A stretch of DNA of 64,000 nt from Exiguobacterium sp. (GCF_020832205.1 NZ_JAFIFD010000037.1:1-64000), one strand, 5' to 3'; numbered from the stretch's first letter, positions 52,047 through 61,570 are shown. Notes: generated from the sequence alone by a model not told the origin. Program-made: numbers and translations.

Positions 52047-52088
52047 GGTCGGCGACCGCTTGAGCGGTTGGCGGCCGGTTTCTTTTTT
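52047..52088 (+). terminator. Imperfect terminator after plsY
   Basis: GC-rich imperfect hairpin centred on ACCGC-TTGA-GCGGT with mismatches further out, followed by TTTCTTTTTT. Confidence 0.6.
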
Positions 52089-52282
52089 AAGGGAGTTTGA
52101 CTAAGTGGAACGGTAAGGTTCTCCCTTTGTCTCAGTTGGCTTGATGTGGATTTCTGTTGATTTTGACGATTATTCACGAAAAACATGTTGGATTTGCCCG
52201 TTCTTTACTTTCACTTTACGTTAAATTTACATCCGTTCGCTACACTAAGAAAGGAAGCGATTTTTGCGGAGGAGGCAGACGA
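52089..52282 (+). other. Leader region of the DeoR-family gene
   Basis: No gene. AGGGAG (52091-52096) and CTCCCT (about 52121-52126) could form a stem around a 25-base loop. No good -35/-10 pair was found; TACACT near 52240 is a possible -10. GGAGGAGG precedes the GTG start. Confidence 0.35.
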
Positions 52283-53053
52283 GTGTCTTTAATTGGAGAA
52301 GAACGTAAACAAAAGATTGTCGAATGGATTGAACGGGAAGGGAAAGTGAAGACGAGCGAGTTGATCGAACGGTTGAACGTCTCGGGGGAGTCGGTTCGAC
52401 GTTATTTAGAAGAACTTGAGAAAGAACATCGGATCAAGCGAGTGTACGGCGGTGCCGTTTTACATCAGAGCGTATCGTTTCAACCAATGATGATCTCAAA
52501 CATGGATGGCATCCGCCGCATCGCTTATACGGCGTTCCAACTTGTTGACGATGATGCCTTGATTTATATCGGTCATGGCGTGGCCCCTGAGCAAGTGGCG
52601 GCACGTCTGCGCGGCCGCAATCTGACCGTCGTCACCCCGTCGCTCATGGTCGCCAAAGCGCTGTTCGAACAGCGGGCCAAAGGTGTCTTCACCGGCGATG
52701 TTCAGTTGCTCGGCGGGACGATTGATGCTAAACATCTCGTCACGGTCGGCGAACAAGTGCTGCAGCAATTGAAGACGTATGTGTTCGATGCTGCTTTCAT
52801 CTCGGTCGAAGGAGTCGACCCGACGCTCGGTTTGACGTGTGACGCCCACGGACTGGCGACGGTCTCACAAGCCGTCATGCAACAAAGCCGGACGTGTTAC
52901 TTACTTGCCGACCATACACAATTCAATCAACAGAAACGCTATCGGGTCGCAGATTTTTCGGTCGTGACGACGGTCATTTCCGACTTTCCGGAACCGGTAG
53001 AATGGAAGCGAGAGCTGGCCGAGCACGAAGTCGAGTGGCGGTTCGCTCCATAA
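52283..53053 (+). CDS. DeoR-family transcriptional regulator
   Basis: 256 residues. N-terminal HTH_DeoR domain (E-R-K-Q-K-I-V-E-W-I, then V-K-T-S-E-L-I-E-R-L-N-V-S-G-E-S-V-R-R-Y-L recognition region and R-V-Y-G-G-A-V) and a C-terminal sugar-phosphate-sensing domain with G-H-G-V-A-P-E-Q-V-A. Such proteins usually repress sugar-phosphate catabolic operons. Here the only downstream gene is cutC, 16 bases away, so the usual sugar kinase/PTS neighbours are missing. GTG 52283 follows GGAGGAGG; the long upstream frame has no site and runs through the promoter region. Confidence 0.88.
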   Translation: MSLIGEERKQKIVEWIEREGKVKTSELIERLNVSGESVRRYLEELEKEHRIKRVYGGAVLHQSVSFQPMMISNMDGIRRIAYTAFQLVDDDALIYIGHGVAPEQVAARLRGRNLTVVTPSLMVAKALFEQRAKGVFTGDVQLLGGTIDAKHLVTVGEQVLQQLKTYVFDAAFISVEGVDPTLGLTCDAHGLATVSQAVMQQSRTCYLLADHTQFNQQKRYRVADFSVVTTVISDFPEPVEWKRELAEHEVEWRFAP

Positions 53054-53069
53054 TAAAGGAGGAAACGAC

Positions 53070-53732
53070 ATGATTGAAGTTATTGTCACGACGTTAAAAG
53101 AAGCGAAACAGGCAGAGCGCTACGGAGCGGACCGGCTTGAACTCATTGCTGACATGAAGGCTGGAGGGACGACACCTAGCTTTGGGACGATTCGAAACGT
53201 CATCGAACAGGCGAGCATCCCGGTCCATGTCATGATTCGTCCTCATGCCGATTCGTTCGTCTACAATGAAGAAGACGAAGAGACACTTCTCGCAGATATC
53301 GGTCTTTGTCGTGAACTCGGCGTCGACGGCATCGTTTTCGGCGCTTTGACGCCTGACCGGCGAATTGACGAGCGTCTGCTCGGAGAAGTCATCAAACATA
53401 AAGGGGACATGGCGCTCACGTTCCATCGAGCCATCGATGAAACGGAAGATCTGGTCGCTTCCATCCGGTTATTGAATGAATATCCTGAAGTGACGCATGT
53501 TTTGTCGTCAGGGGGGAAAAAGACGGCACTCGAGGGTCTCGACGTGCTACGGGCGATGCGAGAAGTCGCCGAGATGATCGTGTTGCCTGGGGCAGGGATC
53601 ACTCCTCTGAACGTCGAGGATCTCATCAGGCCGCTTGACGTCGCGTCCGTTCACGTCGGGAACGGAGTCCGAACCGATGGATTGCTAGACGAATCGAAAA
53701 TTAAAGACATGCACACACGAATGAAACGTTAA
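53070..53732 (+). CDS. cutC: CutC family protein
   Basis: 220 residues, TIM-barrel fold. Motifs of the family: R-Y-G-A-D-R-L-E-L (about 23), M-I-R-P-H-A-D-S-F, D-G-I-V-F-G-A-L, L-T-F-H-R-A-I-D and the late V-L-P-G-A-G-I. CutC was named for copper homeostasis, but that role is doubtful and the biochemical function remains uncertain. AAAGGAGGAAAC precedes the ATG. Likely co-transcribed with the DeoR gene before it. Confidence 0.94.
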   Translation: MIEVIVTTLKEAKQAERYGADRLELIADMKAGGTTPSFGTIRNVIEQASIPVHVMIRPHADSFVYNEEDEETLLADIGLCRELGVDGIVFGALTPDRRIDERLLGEVIKHKGDMALTFHRAIDETEDLVASIRLLNEYPEVTHVLSSGGKKTALEGLDVLRAMREVAEMIVLPGAGITPLNVEDLIRPLDVASVHVGNGVRTDGLLDESKIKDMHTRMKR

Positions 53733-53756
53733 AAACAGTCGTTTGACTGTTTTTTT
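53733..53756 (+). terminator. Rho-independent terminator after cutC
   Basis: Stem AAACAGTC/GACTGTTT with GTTT loop and T tail. Confidence 0.88.
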
Positions 53757-53764
53757 GCTATAAT
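53756..53764 (+). promoter_or_regulatory. Extended -10 promoter of the DUF975 gene
   Basis: T-GC-TATAAT (TGNTATAAT pattern) directly after the terminator T run, 30 bases before ATG 53794. No matching -35, which an extended -10 does not need. Confidence 0.6.
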
Positions 53765-53793
53765 GAAAAAAACGATACAATGTAGGTGACGTT

Positions 53794-54447
53794 ATGCAGT
53801 CTTCAGTTTATAAACAATTCGCGCTTCGCATGCTGTCAGGAAATTGGGGCATCGCTGTTTTTGCCGCCATCGCGACGATGCTCGTGCAGACGGTCGTGAC
53901 GACACAACTTGATTTGTCCCGGGACGCGCCGCCGGATGTGTTGCTCATGTCCATCGTGTTATTGTACGCGTCGATCGTCCTACTCGCCCCGCTCGAGATG
54001 GGACGGAATTGGATTTATCTCGACATCGCCAAGGAAGACAAACCAACGCTCGGTTTGTTGCTCGAATCGTTCGGATCGCTCAAACAGTACGTTCGAGCCG
54101 TCACGTTTTACGGGTTGTTTTACCTCGGCTTGAACGTGCTCATGCTCTTCTTGATCGTCCCGGGAATTTGGTTTTATTTGACGTACCGCATGGTGCCGTT
54201 TATTTTTCGCGACCGCCCGGACCTCTCCGTCTGGAGTGCGATGCGCGAAAGTCGACGACTCATGCAAGGGAAGAAGTTTGTCATGCTCAAGCTGTTCGCA
54301 AGCTTTATCGGTTGGTACGTCATCGTGCTTATCACGGGCGGACTCGCACTCATATTCGTGCAACCGTATTTGGAAACAGCGCTCGCCGGGTTTTATTTGG
54401 AAATTAAGGCAGAAAAAGAAGCACAACATGAAGAAACGGTCGGCTGA
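53794..54447 (+). CDS. DUF975 family membrane protein
   Basis: 217 residues, about five hydrophobic spans. DUF975-like features are visible: the L-I-V-P-G-I-W-F-Y-L-T-Y-R-M-V-P-F segment, A-M-R-E-S-R-R-L-M-Q-G-K-K, F-A-S-F-I-G-W-Y and V-Q-P-Y-L-E-T-A-L-A-G-F-Y-L-E. Function of the family unknown. TAGGTGA precedes the ATG. The last 22 coding bases form one arm of a long palindrome shared with the convergent gene. Confidence 0.8.
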   Translation: MQSSVYKQFALRMLSGNWGIAVFAAIATMLVQTVVTTQLDLSRDAPPDVLLMSIVLLYASIVLLAPLEMGRNWIYLDIAKEDKPTLGLLLESFGSLKQYVRAVTFYGLFYLGLNVLMLFLIVPGIWFYLTYRMVPFIFRDRPDLSVWSAMRESRRLMQGKKFVMLKLFASFIGWYVIVLITGGLALIFVQPYLETALAGFYLEIKAEKEAQHEETVG

Positions 54448-54472
54448 GATTCAGCCGACCGTTTCTTCATGT
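54426..54472. terminator. 22-bp perfect palindrome, bidirectional terminator
   Basis: Two arms (54426-54447 and 54451-54472) are exact reverse complements around a GAT loop. The plus gene ends at 54447 and the minus gene at 54467, so both stop codons lie within the stem. T-rich bases (GTTTCTT) follow on both strands. Confidence 0.8.
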
Positions 54473-54700
54473 CCCGTGCCGATCCGTCTTTTGAGGATCG
54501 GGGGCGTCGTCGAACGCTTGCTTTTCTTCTCTCGATGCGTCAGCATGCCACTTCTTCGCCTGCTCGGTCGCAATCGGGATGGCTTTTTTAGGAGAGTAGC
54601 CTTGGGCGAGCAAGGCGTTGGCGATATCAATCGCTTTCTTCTTGACGAGCGGATCAAAATTCTTCAACGATTCCGGATAATCTTTCATATTCCACGGCAT
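54467..54700 (-). CDS. Small YdaT-like protein
   Basis: 77 residues. The start M-P-W-N-M-K-D-Y-P-E-S-L-K-N-F and I-A-N-A-L-L-A-Q-G-Y-S-P-K-K-A-I-P-I-A-T match the N-terminal region of YdaT-type proteins of Bacilli, often seen among general-stress genes; the DUF2188 part that follows in some relatives is absent. Function unknown. GAAGGAGGCG precedes ATG 54700. Last gene of the minus-strand operon with the dehydrogenase and ABC exporter upstream. Confidence 0.75.
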   Translation of the reverse strand: MPWNMKDYPESLKNFDPLVKKKAIDIANALLAQGYSPKKAIPIATEQAKKWHADASREEKQAFDDAPDPQKTDRHGT

Positions 54701-54745
54701 GAAACATCGCCTCCTTCACTCAACTAATTCCACCTCAAGACCGAT

Positions 54746-55618
54746 TCAAACGTCTTGATGCAAATAGTAATCGACGAGTGCTTGCGTCCCGTTTTCGCCA
54801 TAGCCGTTTTCTTCAAGGATAGAATATAGTTTCGAAGCGAGTTCGAGGCTCGGCAGTTTGATGTTCAGCTTTTCGGCGCTCTCGAGAGCGAGCGCCATAT
54901 CTTTCAAAAAATGCTTGATGAAAAATCCCGGAGAGTAGTCTTCGGCAATCATGCGCGGAACGAGGTTCTCGAGCGTCCAGCTCCCGGCGGCCCCGCCCCG
55001 GATCGTCTGTCGCAACTGCTCAGCGTCAAGTCCGGCTTTTTTCGTGAACGCGAGCATCTCGGCGTTGCCCATCATGATGCCGGCTATGGCGATTTGATTC
55101 GCCAGTTTCGCATACTGTCCACTTCCGGCGTAGCCCATTCGTTCAATCGCTTGTCCCATCGCCTCGAACAGCGGAAGCGCCTTCTTAAAGGCATATTCTC
55201 CGCCGCCGACGAGGATGGACAGCGTCCCGTTCTTCGCTCCGACATCACCGCCTGTGACCGGGGCGTCGAGTGGGAGTAAACTTCGATCGATGGCTGCTTC
55301 GGCGATGCGTTCGGCGAGAATCGGCGACGATGTCGTCATGTCGATGACGAGTGTACCAGGTTCAGCTGATTGCAAAATCATCCCGTCCCCAAAGTAGATG
55401 CTTTCGACGTCAGCTGGATAGCCGACGATTGTGATGACGGCATCGGCCCCTTGACAGGCCGATGCGACCGTGTCGCACCACGTGACGCCTTCTGTGAGCA
55501 GGTCGGCCGCCTTATCTTTTGTCCGGGTGTAGGCTTGAACGTGAAACCCTGCCTTCATCAAATTTCTGACCATCGATTGACCCATGACACCGAGTCCGAT
55601 AAATCCGATTGTCTTCAT
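54746..55618 (-). CDS. Beta-hydroxyacid dehydrogenase (YkwC/MmsB-like)
   Basis: 290 residues. NAD(P)-dependent oxidoreductase of the 3-hydroxyisobutyrate dehydrogenase family: N-terminal Rossmann motif G-F-I-G-L-G-V-M-G, substrate signature D-A-P-V-T-G-G-D-V-G-A-K (about 120) and the catalytic Lys in K-L-A-N-Q-I (about 170). The substrate is not known. ATG 55618 has AGGAGGT nine bases upstream; ATG 55624 overlaps the ABC gene stop but is too close to the site. Middle gene of a minus-strand operon. Confidence 0.9.
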   Translation of the reverse strand: MKTIGFIGLGVMGQSMVRNLMKAGFHVQAYTRTKDKAADLLTEGVTWCDTVASACQGADAVITIVGYPADVESIYFGDGMILQSAEPGTLVIDMTTSSPILAERIAEAAIDRSLLPLDAPVTGGDVGAKNGTLSILVGGGEYAFKKALPLFEAMGQAIERMGYAGSGQYAKLANQIAIAGIMMGNAEMLAFTKKAGLDAEQLRQTIRGGAAGSWTLENLVPRMIAEDYSPGFFIKHFLKDMALALESAEKLNIKLPSLELASKLYSILEENGYGENGTQALVDYYLHQDV

Positions 55619-55620
55619 AT

Positions 55621-57348
55621 TCATTGACCTCCTAGTTGCTGTTGCGTGACAAGTTTTTCGTATAGTGCGTTGTCTTGTAAAAGTTGCTGATGCGTGCCAC
55701 GACCGCTGATTGTTCCGTCCTCGAGGACAATGATTTGTTCGGCGTGTTGCACCGTCGAGAGGCGATGGGCGATGACGAGCGTCGTTCGCCCGCGCATGAG
55801 CCGGTCGAGCGCTTCTTGAACGAGACGTTCCGATTCGGAATCGAGGCTCGACGTCGCCTCGTCAAGGAGCAGGATTTGCGGGTCGCGTAAGAGGGCACGG
55901 GCAATCGCGAGCCGTTGGCGTTGCCCGCCAGACAGACGGACACCGCGTTCCCCGATCTCTGTATCAAGGCCGTCTGTCATCGCCTCGATAAAGAGCCGTG
56001 CGTTCGCCATCTCACACGCCTGCAGAATCTCTTCCTCTGAGGTAACTCGTTTCAACCCGTACAGAATATTGTCACGGACCGTGCCGGACAGGACAGGCGA
56101 GTCTTGCGCCACGTAGCCGATAATTTGGCGCCAATCGTTCCGGCCATACGTTTGAATGTCTCGGCTGCCGTAAATGATCCGACCTGACGTCGGCAGATAG
56201 AACTGTTCGACGAGCGCAAAGAGCGTCGTCTTGCCGGCACCGCTCGGTCCGACGATGGCCGTCGTCGCCCCGAACGGAACGGTCATTGACAGCTGCTTGA
56301 TGATCGGTGTCTCACCGTATTGGAACGTCACATCCTCGAAGGCGAGAGACGCTTGTTGGATTGATTCCGACGTGTCCGTATAGGGCTCTGCTTCTACTAA
56401 GAGTAGCTCTGAGATCCGTTCCGTCGCGCCGCGCGCTTTCTGGAGCCGCGTTAAAAATTCCGACATCGTGATGAGCGGTGTGATGATTTGGAACAAGTAG
56501 AGCATGAACGCGAGCAGCGAGCCCGTCGACAAGGCACCGGTCGAGACACGATACGCCCCGAACCCGAGGATGGCGATGAGCATCGCCGTCAGCGTCACGT
56601 TAAGTAACGGGATCAACAGCGCTTGGATACGTCCTTCTTTCACCCCGTAACCAAAAAGGAGCTCAATCCGACGTTTTCCTTCTGTCACTTCTTCCGGTTC
56701 GGTCGCTTGCGACTTCACGAGTCGGATCTCACCGAGCAGTTCGGCGAAAAATCCGGACAAGGCGCCGAGTTCGTGTTGTGTCTTCTTGGCGATGACGCGC
56801 AACTTTCGGCCGAGTGGGATGACGATGAGGAGTGTCGTCGGTACCGAGAACAAGATGACGAGCGTCATCTGCCAGTCGAGCGTGAATAAAATGCCGACCG
56901 CACCGATGATGGAGACGAACGACGTCAACAGACGGACGCTCTGCTCGGACAATAGTTGCTGGAGCGTCGTCGTATCATTATTGAGCCGTGAGACGAGCTC
57001 GCCTGACTTGATGCCGTCATAAAACGGGATCGGCAAAGCGACGAGCCGTTCCCATAACGTCGTCCTTAAGTTCGCGACGACACGCTGACCGACAATATGT
57101 AGCCAATAGATCGAGATTGCGCTCGAGATGACTTGGACCAAAAAAGCCACGATGAAAATGGTGACGAGCCGTGCATCGAGCATGGCGACGCTCCAATTGT
57201 CGACGACGCGCTGCAAGATGAGCGGGATGGCAAGCGAGGCCATCGCTTGAACGAGCGAGATGAGGATTGCCCCGATGAATAACGCTTTCGGAGGCTCGGC
57301 GATTCGAAACAGTTGGATGAATGACCGCCATGTGGTCGTAGATTCCAT
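55621..57348 (-). CDS. ABC exporter, homodimeric BmrA/LmrA type
   Basis: 575 residues. Six-span exporter domain (1-300), then ATPase domain with Walker A G-P-S-G-A-G-K-T-T (about 370), signature L-S-G-G-Q-R-Q-R, Walker B I-L-L-L-D-E-A-T-S-S-L-D with the catalytic Glu, and the H-R-L-S switch. All catalytic residues are present in one polypeptide and no partner half is adjacent, so a homodimer like B. subtilis BmrA is likely. ATG 57348 follows AAAGGGGG; the much longer open frame upstream covers the opposite-strand sbcD gene and is not real. Substrate unknown. Confidence 0.92.
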   Translation of the reverse strand: MESTTTWRSFIQLFRIAEPPKALFIGAILISLVQAMASLAIPLILQRVVDNWSVAMLDARLVTIFIVAFLVQVISSAISIYWLHIVGQRVVANLRTTLWERLVALPIPFYDGIKSGELVSRLNNDTTTLQQLLSEQSVRLLTSFVSIIGAVGILFTLDWQMTLVILFSVPTTLLIVIPLGRKLRVIAKKTQHELGALSGFFAELLGEIRLVKSQATEPEEVTEGKRRIELLFGYGVKEGRIQALLIPLLNVTLTAMLIAILGFGAYRVSTGALSTGSLLAFMLYLFQIITPLITMSEFLTRLQKARGATERISELLLVEAEPYTDTSESIQQASLAFEDVTFQYGETPIIKQLSMTVPFGATTAIVGPSGAGKTTLFALVEQFYLPTSGRIIYGSRDIQTYGRNDWRQIIGYVAQDSPVLSGTVRDNILYGLKRVTSEEEILQACEMANARLFIEAMTDGLDTEIGERGVRLSGGQRQRLAIARALLRDPQILLLDEATSSLDSESERLVQEALDRLMRGRTTLVIAHRLSTVQHAEQIIVLEDGTISGRGTHQQLLQDNALYEKLVTQQQLGGQ

Positions 57349-57452
57349 CACACGACCCCCTTTCCATTTAACTTTCGCTGTTTCGAAATGAAGTGTCAAG
57401 ACGTCGAACTGGAATACCGAATAATGATAGAATAGATACGAGGTGAAGTGAC

Positions 57453-58559
57453 ATGAAATGGATACATACAGCCGATTGGCATCTGGGTAAAATCGTCCAC
57501 GGCCGCCATATGACAGAAGACCAACGGATCGTCTTGCTCGATTCGTTTTTAACCATCGTCGATGAGGAGAAGCCAGACGCGATCGTCGTCGCGGGCGACC
57601 TGTACGACCGTGCCGTGCCGCCGGTCGAGGCCGTCGATTTGCTCGATGAGATGTGGAAAGCGCTCGTCTTAGACCGAAACATCCCCGTCCTCGCGATCGC
57701 CGGGAATCATGATTCGGCAGAGCGTTTACAATATAGCTCGAAATTATTGACGAAAGTCGGACTCCATATCGTCGGGAAGGTTGAGCCGGGTACGGAACCG
57801 CTCGAAGTCGGCGGTGTCCCGTTTTATTTGATGCCGTTCCTTGAGCCGGCACGCATCCGGTACGCCTTCGATGACGAGTCGATTCGGACCCATCACGATG
57901 CGCTCGCCGCTGTCGTCGAATCCTTCGGAGCCATCGACTCACGAGCGGTCGCCGTCGGCCATAGTTTCGTCGCGGGCGGGCTCGAGACCGACTCGGAGCG
58001 TCAACTGTCCGTTGGGACGGCCGGGCAAGTCGCAAAAGGCTTATATGCCCCGTTCGGCTATACGGCGCTCGGTCATCTGCACAACCGGGACGCGATTCGA
58101 GATGACCGAATCGCATATAGCGGTTCGCTCATGAAATACTCGTTTTCCGAGGCAAGCCATGTGAAATCAGTCGACATCATCGAGTGGGACGGGGAGTGGA
58201 CGCGCCGTCGTCGCCCGCTTGAGGCACGACGCGACTTGCGCATCTTGACCGGGACGTTAGACGAGCTGCTCGCCCCGTCGTTCTACCAAGACGAAGCGGT
58301 AGAGGATTATTTGAAGATTGTGTTAACGGATGAGCGCGCGTTGTTCGACCCGATGGCGAAATTGCGCACGGTATATCCGAACATCCTCCATCTTGAGCTC
58401 GAACTGTTGCGCCGTCAGGAGGAGACGTCTCGGGTCGAACGTGAGAAGCTCGACCGCCGTTCGGTCGAGGACGTTTATCTCGACTTCTTCAAAGCCGTCC
58501 ATGGGAAAGACGCCGACGCACATGTCCGCGCACTGATCGAAGGGGGTGGCGTGAAGTGA
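57453..58559 (+). CDS. sbcD: Exonuclease subunit SbcD
   Basis: 368 residues. Nuclease subunit of SbcCD (Mre11 homologue), which opens hairpins and processes DNA ends. Calcineurin-like metal motifs: H-T-A-D-W-H-L-G, V-A-G-D-L-Y-D-R, A-G-N-H-D-S-A-E-R-L and G-H-L-H. GAGGTGA precedes ATG 57453. The stop overlaps the sbcC start (GTGA). Divergent from the ABC exporter operon; about 100 bases between them must hold both promoters. Confidence 0.96.
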   Translation: MKWIHTADWHLGKIVHGRHMTEDQRIVLLDSFLTIVDEEKPDAIVVAGDLYDRAVPPVEAVDLLDEMWKALVLDRNIPVLAIAGNHDSAERLQYSSKLLTKVGLHIVGKVEPGTEPLEVGGVPFYLMPFLEPARIRYAFDDESIRTHHDALAAVVESFGAIDSRAVAVGHSFVAGGLETDSERQLSVGTAGQVAKGLYAPFGYTALGHLHNRDAIRDDRIAYSGSLMKYSFSEASHVKSVDIIEWDGEWTRRRRPLEARRDLRILTGTLDELLAPSFYQDEAVEDYLKIVLTDERALFDPMAKLRTVYPNILHLELELLRRQEETSRVEREKLDRRSVEDVYLDFFKAVHGKDADAHVRALIEGGGVK

Positions 58560-61500
58560 GACCAGTCAACCTGACCATCACCGCATTCGGACCATACGCC
58601 GAGACAGAGACGATTGATTTTACAAAACTGGAGGGGCGTTCGATGTTCGTCATCAGCGGGCGCACGGGCGCCGGCAAGACGACGATTTTTGACGCGATGA
58701 CGTTCGCGCTCTATGGCCGGGCGAGCGGCTCGCTCCGGAACGCGAGCGACTTCAGGAGCCAATATGCAGAGCCTGAGCGCAAGACCGAGATCGACTTCTC
58801 GTTCACGATTCGAGACGAGCACTATCGGATCGTCCGCCAACCGCAGCAACCGCATCCGAAAAACAAGACGCCGATTCCGCACGAGGCGGTGCTCTATGAA
58901 TGGAAAGATGCATGGAAACCTGTGGCGACGAAAGTGAACGACGTCGAACAGACGATCGAATCGTTGCTCCAGCTCAGTTACGAACAGTTCAGCCAAATTT
59001 TATTGCTTCCCCAAAACCAGTTCCGGCAACTGCTCGACTCGGACTCCGTCAAGAAACAACAGATTTTACAGTCGATTTTCAAGACGGAAGCGTATCGTGC
59101 GTTCCAAGAAGATTGGGTCGAGCGACATGGGAAGTATCGAAAACGAGTCGAGTGGGCAATCGAGACGACCCGGTTAAAATTGTTGGAACTTGAAGACGAA
59201 GACATCGAAATGATTTCGACGCGCAACGTGCCGGACATTGTCACGTGGCTCGACGCAAGAGAAGAACGCCTGTTACAAGAAAAAGAGACGGTACAGGTCG
59301 AGAAGCGGGCGGCCGAGAAACGACTTGACGACGCCCGGACGCACTTGTCCGAGGCGACGACACTGCTGGGGTTGATGGAGGAGCGGGATGCGCAACGCAA
59401 CGCGCTCAAGACGTTTCATGACACCGAAGCGGAGCGCACGAAGCGACGCGCTCTGATTGATCGTCTTGAGAAAGTCGTGAAACTTAATCCTCACTATGAA
59501 CGCTTCGAGACGCTCCAGCTCGATATCGAGCGCATTAACCGAGACCGAATCGAATCTCAAAAACGGGACGAGTCGTATGAGCAACAGCTCACGTCTTTAA
59601 AAGAACAATCCGACAAAGTCGCCGAGTTGCGTCAAGAAGCTGAACGGGCGAATAGCCGCGTGACCGACATCGAAGAGTTGCTTCCGTACGTCGATGAATG
59701 GCAACAAGCGACAGAAAAGCGGAAGGCATTGAAGCAGCAAGTCGAGCAGCTCGGCGTGTTCACGGACGAGTCCCGCTTGGCTGAGCTACGGGAAGTGGAA
59801 CATACGCTAACGAAACAGCTTGAAACGGAGCCGGCGTCCAATCAACTCGGCGACGCGGAACGACTCTACAGTCAACTCGAGAACCATACGCGACTCGTCG
59901 AGAAGTGTGACCGTGTCGCCGAACAGCTCGCCACTTGTGAGCGGAACGGGAAAGATGTCCAACGGCAACATAAAGCTCAAGCTGAACGTGTCGAACGCTT
60001 CCTTGAAGCCGAGCACGCGCTTATGGCGGACACGCTCCGAGACCGGCTCGAGGAAGGTGCCCCATGCCCGGTTTGCGGCTCGCGCACACATGAACGCGTC
60101 GAACGTTCTGCCGGAGGGGCGAACGAGAGTGAGCATCAATTAGCCGTCGAAACGCTCCGACGTCTCGACACCGCGCTCCATGAGGCACGCGCCGATTACC
60201 GGGCGCTCAAGCGCCAACTCGATGAACTCGTCGAGGAGCGCGACGCCGCTGCAAACACGTTACAACTCGACTCCCCGGTCACCGAGGCGCTCAAACGTCA
60301 AGCGTCTCTCGTCAAAGTACTCCGAGACGACATCGAAGAGCGAAAGCGCGTTGAGGCGACGTATCGGACGACAGCGCAAGCGGTCAGGAAACTCGAGACC
60401 GCCAAGCGGGAGCAGGCGGAGAAGCGGCAAGCCTTATTTGAAGAGTTGCAGTTGATTCAAGACAAGTTGCAAACGATGCGACAACTAGACGGCATGACAC
60501 GCGCCACATTGACGGCCGAACGGGACCGCTTGGCACTTCGACTTCAAGAAATCAAACGCGACGTCACGGATTTCGAGCGACGCTATGAAGAGGTCAATCG
60601 TTTGAAGTGGGGCGAAGCTGAACGGTTCCGGTTGTTGACCGAACAACTCGAGTTTGAACAGCGCCGGTTGAACGAGGTGAAGGTACAACTCGACGAGGCG
60701 TTCCAGACGGTCGGGTTGACGGAAGACGCGTTTTTACAGGACCGCACGCTCGTCGACACATTGCCGGCGTTAAAAGAGCGTCTCACAGAAGAGCTCGAAG
60801 AAGCAGGGCGAATCGAGCACGCCTTACAGGCACTCGAAGCCAAAATTGGTTCACGGCCTCGTCCTGAAGTCGAAGCGCTCAAAGAACGCCTTCAATCGGC
60901 GCATGAAGAGAACGAATCGCTTTCAGCACGTCTCGTGACGGCCGACGTCCACTTGAAGCGTCACCGTCAGACGGTCGGCGAATGGAACGCGCTCCGGGAA
61001 CAGACCGATGCCGACGTCAGGCAACTAGAGACGATCAAGTTGATCGCTGACACAGGCCGCGGATTGAACCCGCAAAAGTTGACGTTTGAGACGTACGTGC
61101 AGACGGCGTTCTTCGACCAAATCTTACATGCGGCCAATATCCATCTCGACCAGATGACGAGCGGACAGTTCCAACTCGAACGCAAAATTGAGACGGCGAA
61201 AGGAAATGCGAAGTCCGGTCTCGAATTATTAGTCTTTGACGCCTATACCGGTCAATCACGTCGGGTCCAAAACTTATCCGGCGGTGAGGGTTTCAAAGCG
61301 TCCCTTTCGCTCGCCCTCGGCTTGGCCGAAGTCGTGCAACAACTGAGTGGCGGTGTCAGCCTTGAGACGATGTTGATCGATGAAGGGTTTGGGACGCTCG
61401 ACGCCGAATCGCTCGACCAAGCAATCGAGTTGCTCATGTCGCTCCAGTCGAGCGGCCGGCTCGTCGGCGTCATCAGTCACGTCCAAGAGTTGAAAGACCG

Positions 61501-61567
61501 TGTCGATGCCCGCATCGAAGTGAAGAAAACTAGGAGCGGGTCAACGATCCAGCTCGTCGTGGAGTGA
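58556..61567 (+). CDS. sbcC: Exonuclease subunit SbcC
   Basis: 1003 residues. Rad50-like ATPase with Walker A G-R-T-G-A-G-K-T-T at about residue 36, two long coiled-coil arms, a zinc-hook C-P-V-C-G at about residue 503, and a C-terminal signature L-S-G-G-E-G-F-K-A-S-L-S-L-A-L and Walker B L-I-D-E-G-F-G-T-L-D. Holds DNA ends together with SbcD. GTG 58556 overlaps the sbcD stop by four bases. Length and layout are normal for the family. Confidence 0.96.
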   Translation: MRPVNLTITAFGPYAETETIDFTKLEGRSMFVISGRTGAGKTTIFDAMTFALYGRASGSLRNASDFRSQYAEPERKTEIDFSFTIRDEHYRIVRQPQQPHPKNKTPIPHEAVLYEWKDAWKPVATKVNDVEQTIESLLQLSYEQFSQILLLPQNQFRQLLDSDSVKKQQILQSIFKTEAYRAFQEDWVERHGKYRKRVEWAIETTRLKLLELEDEDIEMISTRNVPDIVTWLDAREERLLQEKETVQVEKRAAEKRLDDARTHLSEATTLLGLMEERDAQRNALKTFHDTEAERTKRRALIDRLEKVVKLNPHYERFETLQLDIERINRDRIESQKRDESYEQQLTSLKEQSDKVAELRQEAERANSRVTDIEELLPYVDEWQQATEKRKALKQQVEQLGVFTDESRLAELREVEHTLTKQLETEPASNQLGDAERLYSQLENHTRLVEKCDRVAEQLATCERNGKDVQRQHKAQAERVERFLEAEHALMADTLRDRLEEGAPCPVCGSRTHERVERSAGGANESEHQLAVETLRRLDTALHEARADYRALKRQLDELVEERDAAANTLQLDSPVTEALKRQASLVKVLRDDIEERKRVEATYRTTAQAVRKLETAKREQAEKRQALFEELQLIQDKLQTMRQLDGMTRATLTAERDRLALRLQEIKRDVTDFERRYEEVNRLKWGEAERFRLLTEQLEFEQRRLNEVKVQLDEAFQTVGLTEDAFLQDRTLVDTLPALKERLTEELEEAGRIEHALQALEAKIGSRPRPEVEALKERLQSAHEENESLSARLVTADVHLKRHRQTVGEWNALREQTDADVRQLETIKLIADTGRGLNPQKLTFETYVQTAFFDQILHAANIHLDQMTSGQFQLERKIETAKGNAKSGLELLVFDAYTGQSRRVQNLSGGEGFKASLSLALGLAEVVQQLSGGVSLETMLIDEGFGTLDAESLDQAIELLMSLQSSGRLVGVISHVQELKDRVDARIEVKKTRSGSTIQLVVE

Positions 61568-61570
61568 AAG

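Noticed and set aside
57349-58116. N-terminal extension of the minus-strand ABC exporter to 58116
   Set aside because: It covers sbcD on the other strand and reads as low-complexity Arg/Ser sequence; ATG 57348 has a clear ribosome site and gives the family length.
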